Below, piece after piece: positions 1 through 5,025 of a stretch of DNA of 5,025 bases. Every line of letters starts with the position of its first letter. Positions within the stretch are counted from its first letter, which is position 1. The notes under the pieces were generated by a model, which saw nothing but the letters and a program-made list of their open reading frames with translations, had not been told where the DNA came from and ran no database searches. The stretch comes from Haloarculaceae archaeon (GTDB lineage Archaea > Halobacteriota > Halobacteria > Halobacteriales > Haloarculaceae). The stretch is from assembly GCA_018609945.1 (NCBI GenBank), contig JAHENO010000324.1:1-5025 (forward strand). Reading direction: 5' to 3'. A program made the position numbers and the translations under genes.

Positions 1-999
1 CACGACGGCCATCCGGAGGCCGTAGTACCGCCGGTAGGCGTCGTCGATGGTGGGGACGATCAGATCCGCGAAGATGAAACTCATCACACCGCCGAAGGCG
101 ATGCCGTTGTTCCAGAGGATGACCGCAAACGGAACGTTGCCCACCGAGCAGACGAACGTGACGACACCGATCACCACGCCGATGACCGCGCTGGCGACCA
201 CCCAGGTGAGCGTCCCCTCGGCACCGAGCCCGAACAGCCTCGTCCACCAGGCCCGGGGGACGAACGCCCCGATGAGACCGGCGATCAGAAAGCCCGCGAG
301 GATGTCTTTCCAGAGCATCCCCCACTCCCCGAGGGCGTTCTTCGAGGCGAGACGCCACCCGTCGCGGGTCAGCAGTCGCTCGCGCCATCCCGCGGCGTCC
401 TGGCGCTGTTGTTCGACGTAGGCTCGCTTGCACGACTCCGAGCAAAAATACTCGGTCCCACCGTCGGTTTCCAGCGTGCAGACGTCGGCGCTGGTCGGAT
501 CGACCTCCATGCCACAGGACGGGTCGCGCACGCCGTCCGAGGTGCGGAGGTGCTCGCGTGCCGCCTCGAACCATCCATCCGGGACGAGATACGTGAACGT
601 CACCGCGAGCAACGCGATCAACACGAGGCCAGCGACGTAGTCGGCCAGCACGAACTGCCAGCCCAGCAGAATCCACATCACGAGCCCGAGTTCGATGACC
701 AGATTGGTCGAGGCGAACTGGAAGGCGGCGAGACTGGCCACCGGCGACGCGCCCTTCTTGAACAGGGATTTGGTGGTCGCGACGGCACCGAACGAACACG
801 ACGAGGACGCCGCGCCGAAGACGGTGCCCAGGCCGAGTTCGCGCAACCCATCCCCGCCCAGGACGGCCGACATCTTCTCTTCACTGACGAACGTCTCGAC
901 AGCACCGGCGATCGTGAACCCGAGCACCAGCGCCCACCACGTCTCCCAGCCCATCTCACCGGCCAGACGCAACCCGTCGAGAAATGTCTCACCCAGCAT
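1..999 (-). CDS. YraQ/ArsP-type permease with an internal YHS metal-binding domain (C-terminus outside window)
   Basis: The frame is open from an ATG at 999 down to the window edge, giving 333 residues with no stop. Predicted membrane segments lie near residues 22-38, 56-75, 88-115, 117-140, 231-250, 264-285 and 290-315. Two family-like signatures are visible, SSSCSFGAVATTKSLFKKGAS at about 65-84 and CSVGNVPFAVILWNNG at 284-299, one in each half, as expected of COG0701 permeases built from two related halves. Between the halves, residues 159-197 form a YHS domain (CGMEVDP, then YFCSESC), with Cys162, Cys186 and Cys190 as likely metal ligands. Family members export organoarsenicals or soft metals; the substrate here is inferred only as a metal or metalloid. 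The start is supported by GGTGGTGAG at 1012-1004, a 7-of-8 match to the haloarchaeal SD consensus, with an in-frame TGA at 1029-1027 just upstream. GTG codons at 1011 and 1008 are possible alternative starts but fall inside the SD. Transcription is divergent from the operon at 1316. Confidence 0.9.
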   Translation of the reverse strand, partial: MLGETFLDGLRLAGEMGWETWWALVLGFTIAGAVETFVSEEKMSAVLGGDGLRELGLGTVFGAASSSCSFGAVATTKSLFKKGASPVASLAAFQFASTNLVIELGLVMWILLGWQFVLADYVAGLVLIALLAVTFTYLVPDGWFEAAREHLRTSDGVRDPSCGMEVDPTSADVCTLETDGGTEYFCSESCKRAYVEQQRQDAAGWRERLLTRDGWRLASKNALGEWGMLWKDILAGFLIAGLIGAFVPRAWWTRLFGLGAEGTLTWVVASAVIGVVIGVVTFVCSVGNVPFAVILWNNGIAFGGVMSFIFADLIVPTIDDAYRRYYGLRMAVV

Positions 1000-1003
1000 G
1001 GGG

Positions 1004-1012
1004 CTCACCACC
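1004..1012 (-). promoter_or_regulatory. Shine-Dalgarno site of the permease gene
   Basis: On the minus strand this reads GGTGGTGAG, close to the haloarchaeal consensus GGAGGTGA, and ends 4 nt before the ATG at 999. Its presence implies a message with a 5' leader, unlike the leaderless messages common in haloarchaea. The leader would then extend into or through the palindrome at 1026-1113. Confidence 0.6.
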
Positions 1013-1025
1013 GGGCGGGAGCTGT

Positions 1026-1113
1026 CTCATACGGATTGCTGTAGCTGTTTTCCAGGTCGACCGCACGCTGTACCGCGGTCGATCCGGCAATGAACGACAG
1101 CAATCCGTATCAG
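1026..1113. repeat. 88-bp imperfect palindrome; candidate MITE-like or hairpin element
   Basis: All arms share one axis (paired positions sum to 2139). The outer arms are perfect for 14 bp, ATACGGATTGCTGT at 1029-1042 against 1097-1110. The inner arms are perfect for 8 bp, TCGACCGC at 1057-1064 against 1075-1082, around a 10-nt loop at 1065-1074. Of the 39 opposed positions in 1026-1064, 31 are complementary and one more is a G-T pair. Such a structure fits either a small non-autonomous mobile element or an RNA hairpin in the permease leader. I see no clear target-site duplication. It ends 14 bp before the permease SD, so it either carries part of that gene's leader or promoter, or has displaced it. 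Confidence 0.65.
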
Positions 1114-1133
1114 GTGCGGTCGGTGCAGTCATC

Positions 1134-1147
1134 GTATGTCAGCATAC
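1134..1147. promoter_or_regulatory. Short inverted repeat, possible operator or promoter part for the permease
   Basis: GTATG at 1134-1138 and CATAC at 1143-1147 are perfect 5-bp inverted arms around TCAG. On the minus strand the AT-containing GTGTATGC next to it is the nearest TATA-like stretch beyond the large palindrome. A start some 25 bp downstream would put transcription near 1118 and the whole palindrome inside the leader. This is inference from position only. Confidence 0.25.
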
Positions 1148-1167
1148 ACTCTCGCCGTTCAATGTGA

Positions 1168-1187
1168 TTTCGCTTCAGAAAGCGAAA
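1168..1187. promoter_or_regulatory. 20-bp palindrome, candidate operator
   Basis: TTTCGCTT (1168-1175) and AAGCGAAA (1180-1187) are perfect 8-bp inverted arms around a 4-nt centre. The size and symmetry fit a binding site for a dimeric helix-turn-helix regulator. It sits about 170 bp before the permease start and 130 bp before the operon start, so it could act on either. No T-run follows, so a terminator is less likely. Confidence 0.4.
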
Positions 1188-1234
1188 CTGAGAGGCGGTA
1201 GAACCTTCGATGTCAAACCACGCGACTGGCTTCG

Positions 1235-1253
1235 CCGATCGCTCGTCGATCGG
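1235..1253. repeat. Inverted repeat upstream of the operon promoter
   Basis: CCGATCG (1235-1241) and CGATCGG (1247-1253) are perfect 7-bp arms around CTCGT. A second, offset pair of arms overlaps it on the outside: TGTCAAACC (1211-1219) against GGTTTGTCA (1252-1260), 8 of 9 positions complementary. It may be an operator for the operon; CGATCG is common in haloarchaeal DNA, so chance is possible. Confidence 0.3.
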
Positions 1254-1283
1254 TTTGTCACGAGAGTGGGATCGAGGGGAACT

Positions 1284-1293
1284 GGTTTTTCAA
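1284..1293 (+). promoter_or_regulatory. TATA-like element of the three-gene operon
   Basis: GGTTTTTCAA is the only T-rich run close to the start codon at 1316, and its end lies about 25 bp before it. That is the spacing expected for an archaeal TATA box driving a leaderless or near-leaderless transcript. A purine-rich stretch at 1274-1280 precedes it and could serve as the TFB recognition element. The match to a TATA consensus is poor. Confidence 0.35.
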
Positions 1294-1315
1294 CGGCGAC
1301 CGACAGGGTGGGGCA

Positions 1316-1924
1316 ATGAGCCTCTCAGACGATCCGGACATGGTCACGCTGCAACCGGATCAACCGTTCTTCGAGACGATGTACACGGCGGCCCCGCTGG
1401 TGATCGTCGGGACGCGCGAGGCCGACGGTTCGGAGAACCTGGCTCCGAAACACCTGGCGATCCCGCTCGGCTGGTCGGATTACTTCGGGTTCGTCTGTAC
1501 CCCGGAACACAGCACGTACCACAACGCCGAGCGCAACGGCTCGTTCACCGTCAGCTACCCGCGTCCCGAGAACCTGCTCGACGCCAGCCTGGCCGCCGGT
1601 GAGCGCGACGAGGAGGGGTCGAAACCCTCGCTCGAGATGATCGAGACGGTGGACGCGGAGACAGTCGACGCGCCCGCCGTGGCCGATACCTACGCTGTCT
1701 TGGAGTGCGAACTGGATCGGATCGTCGATGGGTTCGGGAGGGGCGGGCTCGTCGCCGGCGAGATCGTCGCCAAACACGTTCACACTGACGCCTACCGCTC
1801 GACCGACGCCGAACCGGAGGCGTTGCTGGAACGGGCACCGGTGCTGACGTACTTCTATCCGGATCGGGTCGCCAGCGTCAGCCAGACGGAAGCGTTCCCG
1901 TTTCCCGAAGGGTTCGAGCGATGA
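1316..1924 (+). CDS. Flavin reductase-like / FMN-binding split-barrel protein
   Basis: The product has 202 residues, normal for single-domain flavin-reductase-like (DIM6/NTAB, PF01613) proteins. The N-terminal part shows the expected pattern: APLVIVGTREADGSENLAPK (26-45), then a hydrophobic segment with GFVCTPEHSTYHNAERNGSF (58-77), where such proteins contact FMN and pack the dimer, then a strand ending in SYPRPENL. Residues 92-122 are an Asp/Glu-rich insert, as often seen in haloarchaea. Residues 125-155 carry the later barrel strands, with ECELDRIVDG and GLVAGEIVAKHV. Relatives bind FMN and either reduce it with NAD(P)H to supply a partner monooxygenase or act as flavoproteins themselves. 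No monooxygenase is visible in the window, so the reaction is undefined. The stop overlaps the next start by 4 bp (ATGA), which marks it as the first gene of the operon. No signal peptide or membrane segment is seen. Family assignment is firm; the exact function is not. Confidence 0.85.
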   Translation: MSLSDDPDMVTLQPDQPFFETMYTAAPLVIVGTREADGSENLAPKHLAIPLGWSDYFGFVCTPEHSTYHNAERNGSFTVSYPRPENLLDASLAAGERDEEGSKPSLEMIETVDAETVDAPAVADTYAVLECELDRIVDGFGRGGLVAGEIVAKHVHTDAYRSTDAEPEALLERAPVLTYFYPDRVASVSQTEAFPFPEGFER

Positions 1925-3129
1925 CGACCTCCGGGGAAAATACGCCCCGCGAAGGGGCGGTCCAGAACTGGATCGAGGACAATCGCGATTCGCTGGCGGA
2001 GCACCTCCTCGAGCTGATCGAAATCGAGACGCCGACGGACAACCCCGACACGTTCGACCGGTTTTTCGATCGGCTGGGGAGTGATCTCCGGGCCGCCGGA
2101 CTGGAGACGAGCCGTATTCCGGGTGACGAGACGGGCGGGCGGCTGGAGGCCTGGTCGCCGGCACGGGCGGAGACCGGCGAGATCCAGCTCCTGATCGGGC
2201 ACGCGGACACTGTCTGGCCGCTCGGCACGATCGAGGAGCGGCCGCCGACGATCCGGGAGGACGTACTCGAGGGGCCGGGAGCCCTCGACATGAAGGGCGG
2301 GCTGACTCAGCTCACGTTCGCGCTGCGGGCCCTCGCGGAACTCGCAGTCGATCCGGCGCTGCCGGTCCACGTCCTCGTCTCCAGCGACGAGGAGGTCGGC
2401 AGCCCCGAGTCCAAACCCCGCGTCGTCGAGCTGGCGAAACGGGCCAACCGCGTGTTCGTGCTCGAACCCGCGAGCGGTCCGGAGGGAAAGATCAAGGTCG
2501 CACGGAAGTCGGTCGGACACTTCACCGTGCGGATCACGGGCGAGGCTGCGCACGCCGGCCTCGAACCGGAGGAGGGCGCCAGTGCGACCGAGGAACTCGG
2601 TACCGTCATTCACCGGCTCCACGAACTGACCGACGTGGAGACGGGCGTCACGGTGAACGTCGGAGAGGTCGAGGCAGGCCTTCGATCGAACGTCGTGGCG
2701 CCGGAGGCGCGGGCCGAAGTCGACGTCCGGGCGCCGACGGAGGAGGCTGCCGCGGCCGTCGAGGAGCAGATCCGGACACTCGAGCCGACGACGCCGGGCA
2801 CCGAGCTGACCGTGGAGGGCGGGTTCGGACGGCCGCCGATGGAACCGACACCGGACAACCGGTTGCTCTGGGAGCGCGTCCGGGCGGTCGGCCGCCATCT
2901 CGGGCTGGAACTGGAGGGCACTCGCTCCGGAGGTGCCAGCGACGGTAACGACGCCAGTCAGCACGCGCCCACCATCGACGGGTTCGGCGCGGTCGGGGAC
3001 GGTGCCCACGAGACCTACGAGTACGTCGACCTCGGCGCGCTCGCGGACCGGGTAGCGCTCCTGGCCGCCTGTCTCTGTGACGACCCGCTCCCGCCCGACC
3101 CGGAACAGGAACTGGAGGCAGACTCGTGA
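1921..3129 (+). CDS. M20 family metallohydrolase, carboxypeptidase G2 type
   Basis: The 402-residue length is normal for this family. The two-zinc catalytic set is complete in order: GHADTV (His94, Asp96), the bridging Asp123 in ALDMKGG, SSDEEVGS with general base Glu157 and ligand Glu158, Glu182 in LEPASG, and His363 in GAHETYEYV. The dimerisation (lid) domain spans about 195-300, with AAHAG at 209-213 (His211 reaching the partner active site) and the SNVVAP turn at 256-261. SGGASDGN (337-344), before the last histidine, is the usual substrate-carboxylate loop. The family hydrolyses amide bonds, classically releasing C-terminal glutamate; the substrate here is unknown and could be an N-acyl amino acid, dipeptide or carbamoyl compound. 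It lacks a signal peptide and should be cytoplasmic. It overlaps both neighbours by 4 bp (ATGA upstream, GTGA downstream), so translational coupling is likely. Long open frames on the opposite strand are high-GC shadows. Confidence 0.93.
   Translation: MTTSGENTPREGAVQNWIEDNRDSLAEHLLELIEIETPTDNPDTFDRFFDRLGSDLRAAGLETSRIPGDETGGRLEAWSPARAETGEIQLLIGHADTVWPLGTIEERPPTIREDVLEGPGALDMKGGLTQLTFALRALAELAVDPALPVHVLVSSDEEVGSPESKPRVVELAKRANRVFVLEPASGPEGKIKVARKSVGHFTVRITGEAAHAGLEPEEGASATEELGTVIHRLHELTDVETGVTVNVGEVEAGLRSNVVAPEARAEVDVRAPTEEAAAAVEEQIRTLEPTTPGTELTVEGGFGRPPMEPTPDNRLLWERVRAVGRHLGLELEGTRSGGASDGNDASQHAPTIDGFGAVGDGAHETYEYVDLGALADRVALLAACLCDDPLPPDPEQELEADS
3114..3118 (+). promoter_or_regulatory. Shine-Dalgarno site that sets the GTG start of the P-loop gene
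   Basis: GGAGG lies inside the end of the M20 gene, 7 nt before the GTG at 3126. It matches the haloarchaeal anti-SD and supports a GTG start with a 4-bp overlap rather than a downstream ATG. Confidence 0.6.
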
Positions 3130-4127
3130 GAGCAGACATCCACACCGCGGTCACACGCATCGCAGACCTCGAGAATCGTTCGTACGACGTCGAACCACGC
3201 CCGAAGACGGAGTGGGAAACCGGTGACTACGTCTGTGTCCGGTGTATCGAGCGACCGGACCCGGAGGTCAGACTGGAGAACCCGCGGGGCAGGCGCGTCG
3301 AGTTGATGGAGGGAGAACTGATCGTCGGCGCGCTGGGCACCCGGCGGGCCACGCGCGGGTTCGTCGGTGGGTGGCGCGACGTCGAAGACGACGGCCGCAT
3401 GGACGTCCTGACCGGCGGTGGCGTCGTCGGCCGGGTCACGTCGACGTCACCGTACAGCCCGACACCGGTCCGCGTCGAGTACGTGGGTCACGTCCACGTC
3501 GACGGTGCTGTCGCCCGGATGCGGGACTACGGGCTCGAGTCCGACGCACCGACACTCACGACGCCCGTGATACTCGTGCTGGGGACGAGCATGTCGGCCG
3601 GAAAGACGATGAGCGGTCGCGTGATCACGCGCGTCCTCGTCGAGAACGGGTACCGCGTGGCCGCCTGCAAGCTGACTGGCGCGGGGACGTACGACGACGT
3701 CCTCGCGATGGGGACGGCAGGGGCCGATCCGGTGTACGACTTCGTCGACGCCGGCCTGCCGACGACGGTCGTTCCCGAGGACACCTTCCGAACCGCCGTC
3801 CGATCACTCCTCGGGCGCTTCGAGACGGCCGACGTCATCGTGGCCGAGGTCGGTGCCAGCCCGCTCGAACCGTACAACGGGGACGCCGCTGTCGACCTGC
3901 TCGACGACCAGGTCGCATTCACCCTGCTCTGTGCGTCGGACCCCTACGCTGTCGTCGGGATCGAGGAGGCGTTCGGGCGCTCCCCCGACCTGGTCGCGGG
4001 GATCGCCACGAACACCACCGCCGGGATCGAACTCGTCGAGCAACTCACAGGTCATCCGGCACTGAACCTGCAGAGAGAGGAAGCGAAAGAGCCACTCGAG
4101 GAGATGCTCACGGCCGCACTGTCGTGA
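3126..4127 (+). CDS. Uncharacterised protein: beta-rich N-terminal domain plus dethiobiotin-synthetase-like P-loop domain
   Basis: The product has 333 residues. The C-terminal half, from about 145, starts with a strand and the loop GTSMSAGKT (153-161), which has the same spacing as the BioD loop GTDTEVGKT; the canonical first Walker A glycine is replaced by Thr154. Next come the helix, GYRVAACKLTGAGTYDD (175-191, Lys182 aligning with the BioD KP segment), a conserved-looking ADPVYDFVDAGLPTTV (200-215), and the Walker B-like DVIVAEVGASPLEPY (236-250), where Glu241 and Gly243 resemble the BioD substrate/Mg loop. This places it in the SIMIBI class near BioD, CobB and DUF1611 proteins. The N-terminal half (about 33-133) looks like a Gly/Val-rich beta domain, with GELIVGALGTRRATRGFVGG at 63-82 and GRVTSTSPYSPTPVRVEYVG at 102-121; I cannot name it. 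ATP-dependent carboxylate activation or amide formation is a family-based guess. The start is GTG with GGAGG upstream. No membrane segment is seen. It is the last gene of the operon. Confidence 0.88.
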   Translation: MRADIHTAVTRIADLENRSYDVEPRPKTEWETGDYVCVRCIERPDPEVRLENPRGRRVELMEGELIVGALGTRRATRGFVGGWRDVEDDGRMDVLTGGGVVGRVTSTSPYSPTPVRVEYVGHVHVDGAVARMRDYGLESDAPTLTTPVILVLGTSMSAGKTMSGRVITRVLVENGYRVAACKLTGAGTYDDVLAMGTAGADPVYDFVDAGLPTTVVPEDTFRTAVRSLLGRFETADVIVAEVGASPLEPYNGDAAVDLLDDQVAFTLLCASDPYAVVGIEEAFGRSPDLVAGIATNTTAGIELVEQLTGHPALNLQREEAKEPLEEMLTAALS

Positions 4128-4132
4128 GCGCC

Positions 4133-4170
4133 ATCGGCAGCGACGACGCGCTCGACGCGTCGCTGGCGAT
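4133..4170 (+). terminator. Hairpin just after the operon stop codon
   Basis: Arms 4133-4145 and 4158-4170 are complementary at 12 of 13 positions (CAGCGACG against CGTCGCTG at the core, with one G-G mismatch before four more pairs), around a 12-nt loop. It begins 5 nt after the stop of the P-loop gene. No T-run follows, and haloarchaeal termination depends mostly on T-runs, so it may instead stabilise or process the 3' end. Confidence 0.35.
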
Positions 4171-4235
4171 GTGCGATTCGGTCGATAAAATGTGCAGCCT
4201 TCACAATCCATACCGCTTATGCGCACAAGAGCTTC

Positions 4236-4243
4236 GCTTTATG
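4236..4243 (+). promoter_or_regulatory. TATA-like element with no assigned gene
   Basis: GCTTTATGATACG around these positions resembles haloarchaeal TATA regions and lies in an AT-rich patch with GATAAAATG (4183-4191) and CGCTTATGC (4214-4222). If active, transcription would start near 4266 and run over sequence with no recognisable gene. Support is only compositional. Confidence 0.22.
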
Positions 4244-4436
4244 ATACGCCGGCTATCCCTCCAGGAACGGGCCGGCCGCTGTCACGTCGGACACCGCGCG
4301 TCGGCGACCCTGCAATCCAGTAGAGTGTCACGTACAGGGACGGTAGTGTAGTGAGCGAGTCCGGACAGCAGTATCGGGCCTGTTGTACGGTATCCTATGT
4401 CCTGCGGCACACCGGAGTCTGAGTATCACACCGTGC

Positions 4437-4444
4437 GTATAAAT
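4437..4444 (+). promoter_or_regulatory. TATA-like box near the 3' end of the lactate permease gene
   Basis: GTATAAAT is the best TATA-like octamer in the window. On the plus strand it would start a transcript near 4470, antisense to the end of the lactate permease gene; read the other way (ATTTATAC) it would point back into the non-coding region. No gene fits either direction, so it may be an antisense promoter or only an AT-rich gene end. Confidence 0.22.
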
Positions 4445-4470
4445 CGTAGATGATTGCGGGGGTGGCGGGG

Positions 4471-5025
4471 CTAGAAGGCGCCGGGGACGAACACGTAGGC
4501 GAGCAGTAAGGTCAGGATGCCGGTAGCCACCCCGTAGTAGGCGAGTGGTATCAGTTCGAGGCGGATGACACGTCCCTCCTCACCGATGAGGCCGACGACG
4601 GTGAGGGCGGCGACGACGTTGTGGATGGCGATGAGGTTGCCGATCGCGCCACCCACGGCCTGTGCAGCGACGACGATCTGGGTGGGGGCACCGATCTGCT
4701 GTGCGGCCTCGAACTGGAACAGCCCGAACAGGATGTCGCTGACGGTGTTCGAGCCGGCGATGAAGGCGCCGAAGGCCCCGATGAATCCCGAGAAGAACGG
4801 GAACGCCGCGCCGGTGGCGTTCGCGGTGAGTTGCGAGAGGGACTGGAGCATGCCGGTACTCGCGGCCGTCCCCTCCAGCACCGGGGTGCCACCGGTCTTC
4901 TGCATGATCATGATCGTGGCGACGGCAAACCAGAGTGCGACCACCGCCGGCGCGATGTTGTAGATGGCTTCCCGCCAGGACTCTTTGATCGGTTCGGTGT
5001 CCATCCCGTGGAGCGCGTAGGTCAC
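4471..5025 (-). CDS. lctP: LctP/LldP-family lactate permease, C-terminal part (N-terminus outside window)
   Basis: The 184 visible residues end at a TAG at 4473-4471; full-length family members have roughly 500-590 residues, so about two thirds lie beyond the window edge. The frame enters from the edge with a GTG that is most likely an internal valine codon. Four hydrophobic stretches are seen, near residues 24-42, 71-91, 115-148 and 157-180. The segment FSGFIGAFGAFIAGSNTVSD (78-97) followed by ILFGLFQFEAA (98-108) is the hallmark of the LctP family (TC 2.A.14), and QAVGGAIGNLIAIHNVVAA (122-140) is also typical. Members are inner-membrane carriers of L-lactate, D-lactate or glycolate, driven by ion symport. 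It converges with the three-gene operon and has no overlap with it. The likely role is lactate uptake; close relatives could carry glycolate. No lactate dehydrogenase gene is in view to settle this. Confidence 0.93.
   Translation of the reverse strand: MTYALHGMDTEPIKESWREAIYNIAPAVVALWFAVATIMIMQKTGGTPVLEGTAASTGMLQSLSQLTANATGAAFPFFSGFIGAFGAFIAGSNTVSDILFGLFQFEAAQQIGAPTQIVVAAQAVGGAIGNLIAIHNVVAALTVVGLIGEEGRVIRLELIPLAYYGVATGILTLLLAYVFVPGAF

Larger units (their letters stand above)
1000..1315. other. Divergent intergenic region, rich in inverted repeats
   Basis: These 316 bases separate the permease (minus) from the flavin-reductase-like gene (plus). I see no convincing coding sequence here. It holds the permease SD, an 88-bp imperfect palindrome (1026-1113), a short inverted repeat (1134-1147), a 20-bp palindrome (1168-1187), a CCGATCG hairpin (1235-1253) and a T-rich TATA-like element before the operon (about 1284-1293). 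Both promoters must lie here. Confidence 0.8.
4128..4470. other. Convergent non-coding region between the operon and the lactate permease gene
   Basis: These 343 bases lie between a plus-strand operon end and a minus-strand gene end. I find no tRNA-like fold and no convincing protein: short frames such as 4169-4351 and 4219-4323 (plus) are basic and lack recognisable motifs, unlike the acidic proteins around them. Composition shifts to AT-richer patches at about 4182-4245 and 4434-4455. It contains a hairpin at 4133-4170, promoter-like islands (4184-4190, 4236-4243, 4437-4444), and two copies of TGTCACGT (4280-4287 and 4326-4333). A small RNA is possible but unproven. Confidence 0.7.

Noticed and set aside
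984..1319. Plus-strand 111-codon open frame across the divergent intergenic region
   Set aside because: It runs through the palindrome and promoter region, overlaps the permease start, and has no domain-like features.
1855..3009. Long minus-strand open frame opposite the M20 gene
   Set aside because: It lies wholly antisense to a gene with a complete set of M20 motifs, is Arg/Pro/Leu-rich with no recognisable domain, and is the expected shadow of high third-position GC.
3804..4226. Minus-strand frame starting with GMDCEGC, which looks like a heavy-metal-associated (HMA) motif
   Set aside because: Only the first few residues fit; what follows is Arg-rich antisense sequence with no HMA fold pattern, and the start lies in an AT-rich promoter-like patch. 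Chance is the simplest explanation.
4219..4323. Possible 34-codon plus-strand small gene in the convergent gap
   Set aside because: Basic, proline/arginine-rich translation, no SD site, no motif; not separable from random open frames.
4280..4333. Two copies of TGTCACGT 46 bp apart
   Set aside because: Eight-base direct repeats at this spacing occur by chance and no matching partner or symmetry was seen.
3242..4351. Plus-strand 369-codon open frame overlapping the P-loop gene
   Set aside because: Its translation is an Arg-rich, low-complexity frame-shifted reading of the P-loop gene, unlike the acidic proteins of this genome.
4260..4400. Search for a tRNA or other structured RNA gene
   Set aside because: No T-loop consensus, anticodon arm or acceptor-stem pairing could be found on either strand.

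Overview
The window reads as chromosomal or megaplasmid DNA of a halophilic archaeon (class Halobacteria). The evidence is high GC with strong third-position G/C bias, very acidic soluble proteins rich in Asp and Glu, Shine-Dalgarno (SD) sites of the GGAGGTGA type, a GTG start, and short AT-rich islands that look like archaeal TATA elements. No tRNA, rRNA, CRISPR array or transposase gene was found. Genus and species cannot be set from the sequence alone.

Layout. (1) Positions 1-999, minus strand: the N-terminal 333 residues of a multi-pass permease of the YraQ/ArsP type (COG0701, DUF318) with a cysteine-bearing YHS metal-binding domain set between its two membrane halves; the C-terminus lies outside the window. 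(2) Positions 1000-1315: a divergent intergenic region rich in palindromes, including an 88-bp imperfect single-axis palindrome (1026-1113) just upstream of the permease SD site. (3) Positions 1316-4127, plus strand: a tight three-gene operon whose genes overlap by 4 bp (ATGA, then GTGA). It encodes a flavin-reductase-like split-barrel protein, an M20 metallohydrolase of the carboxypeptidase G2 type with a full set of metal ligands, and a two-part protein with a dethiobiotin-synthetase-like P-loop domain that I do not recognise as any characterised enzyme. (4) Positions 4128-4470: a convergent non-coding stretch with a hairpin right after the operon and several AT-rich promoter-like islands. 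(5) Positions 4471-5025, minus strand: the C-terminal 184 residues of an LctP/LldP-family lactate permease.

How they work together. The three overlapping genes are almost certainly co-transcribed and probably translationally coupled, so they should serve one process. The M20 enzyme hydrolyses an amide or peptide bond, the flavin-reductase-like protein suggests a redox or flavin-binding step, and the P-loop protein suggests an ATP-dependent ligase or kinase step. The substrate cannot be read from the sequence. This operon is the best candidate here for an undescribed system. The two flanking transporters belong to separate transcription units; the permease probably handles metals or metalloids, and the other probably carries lactate or a related acid.
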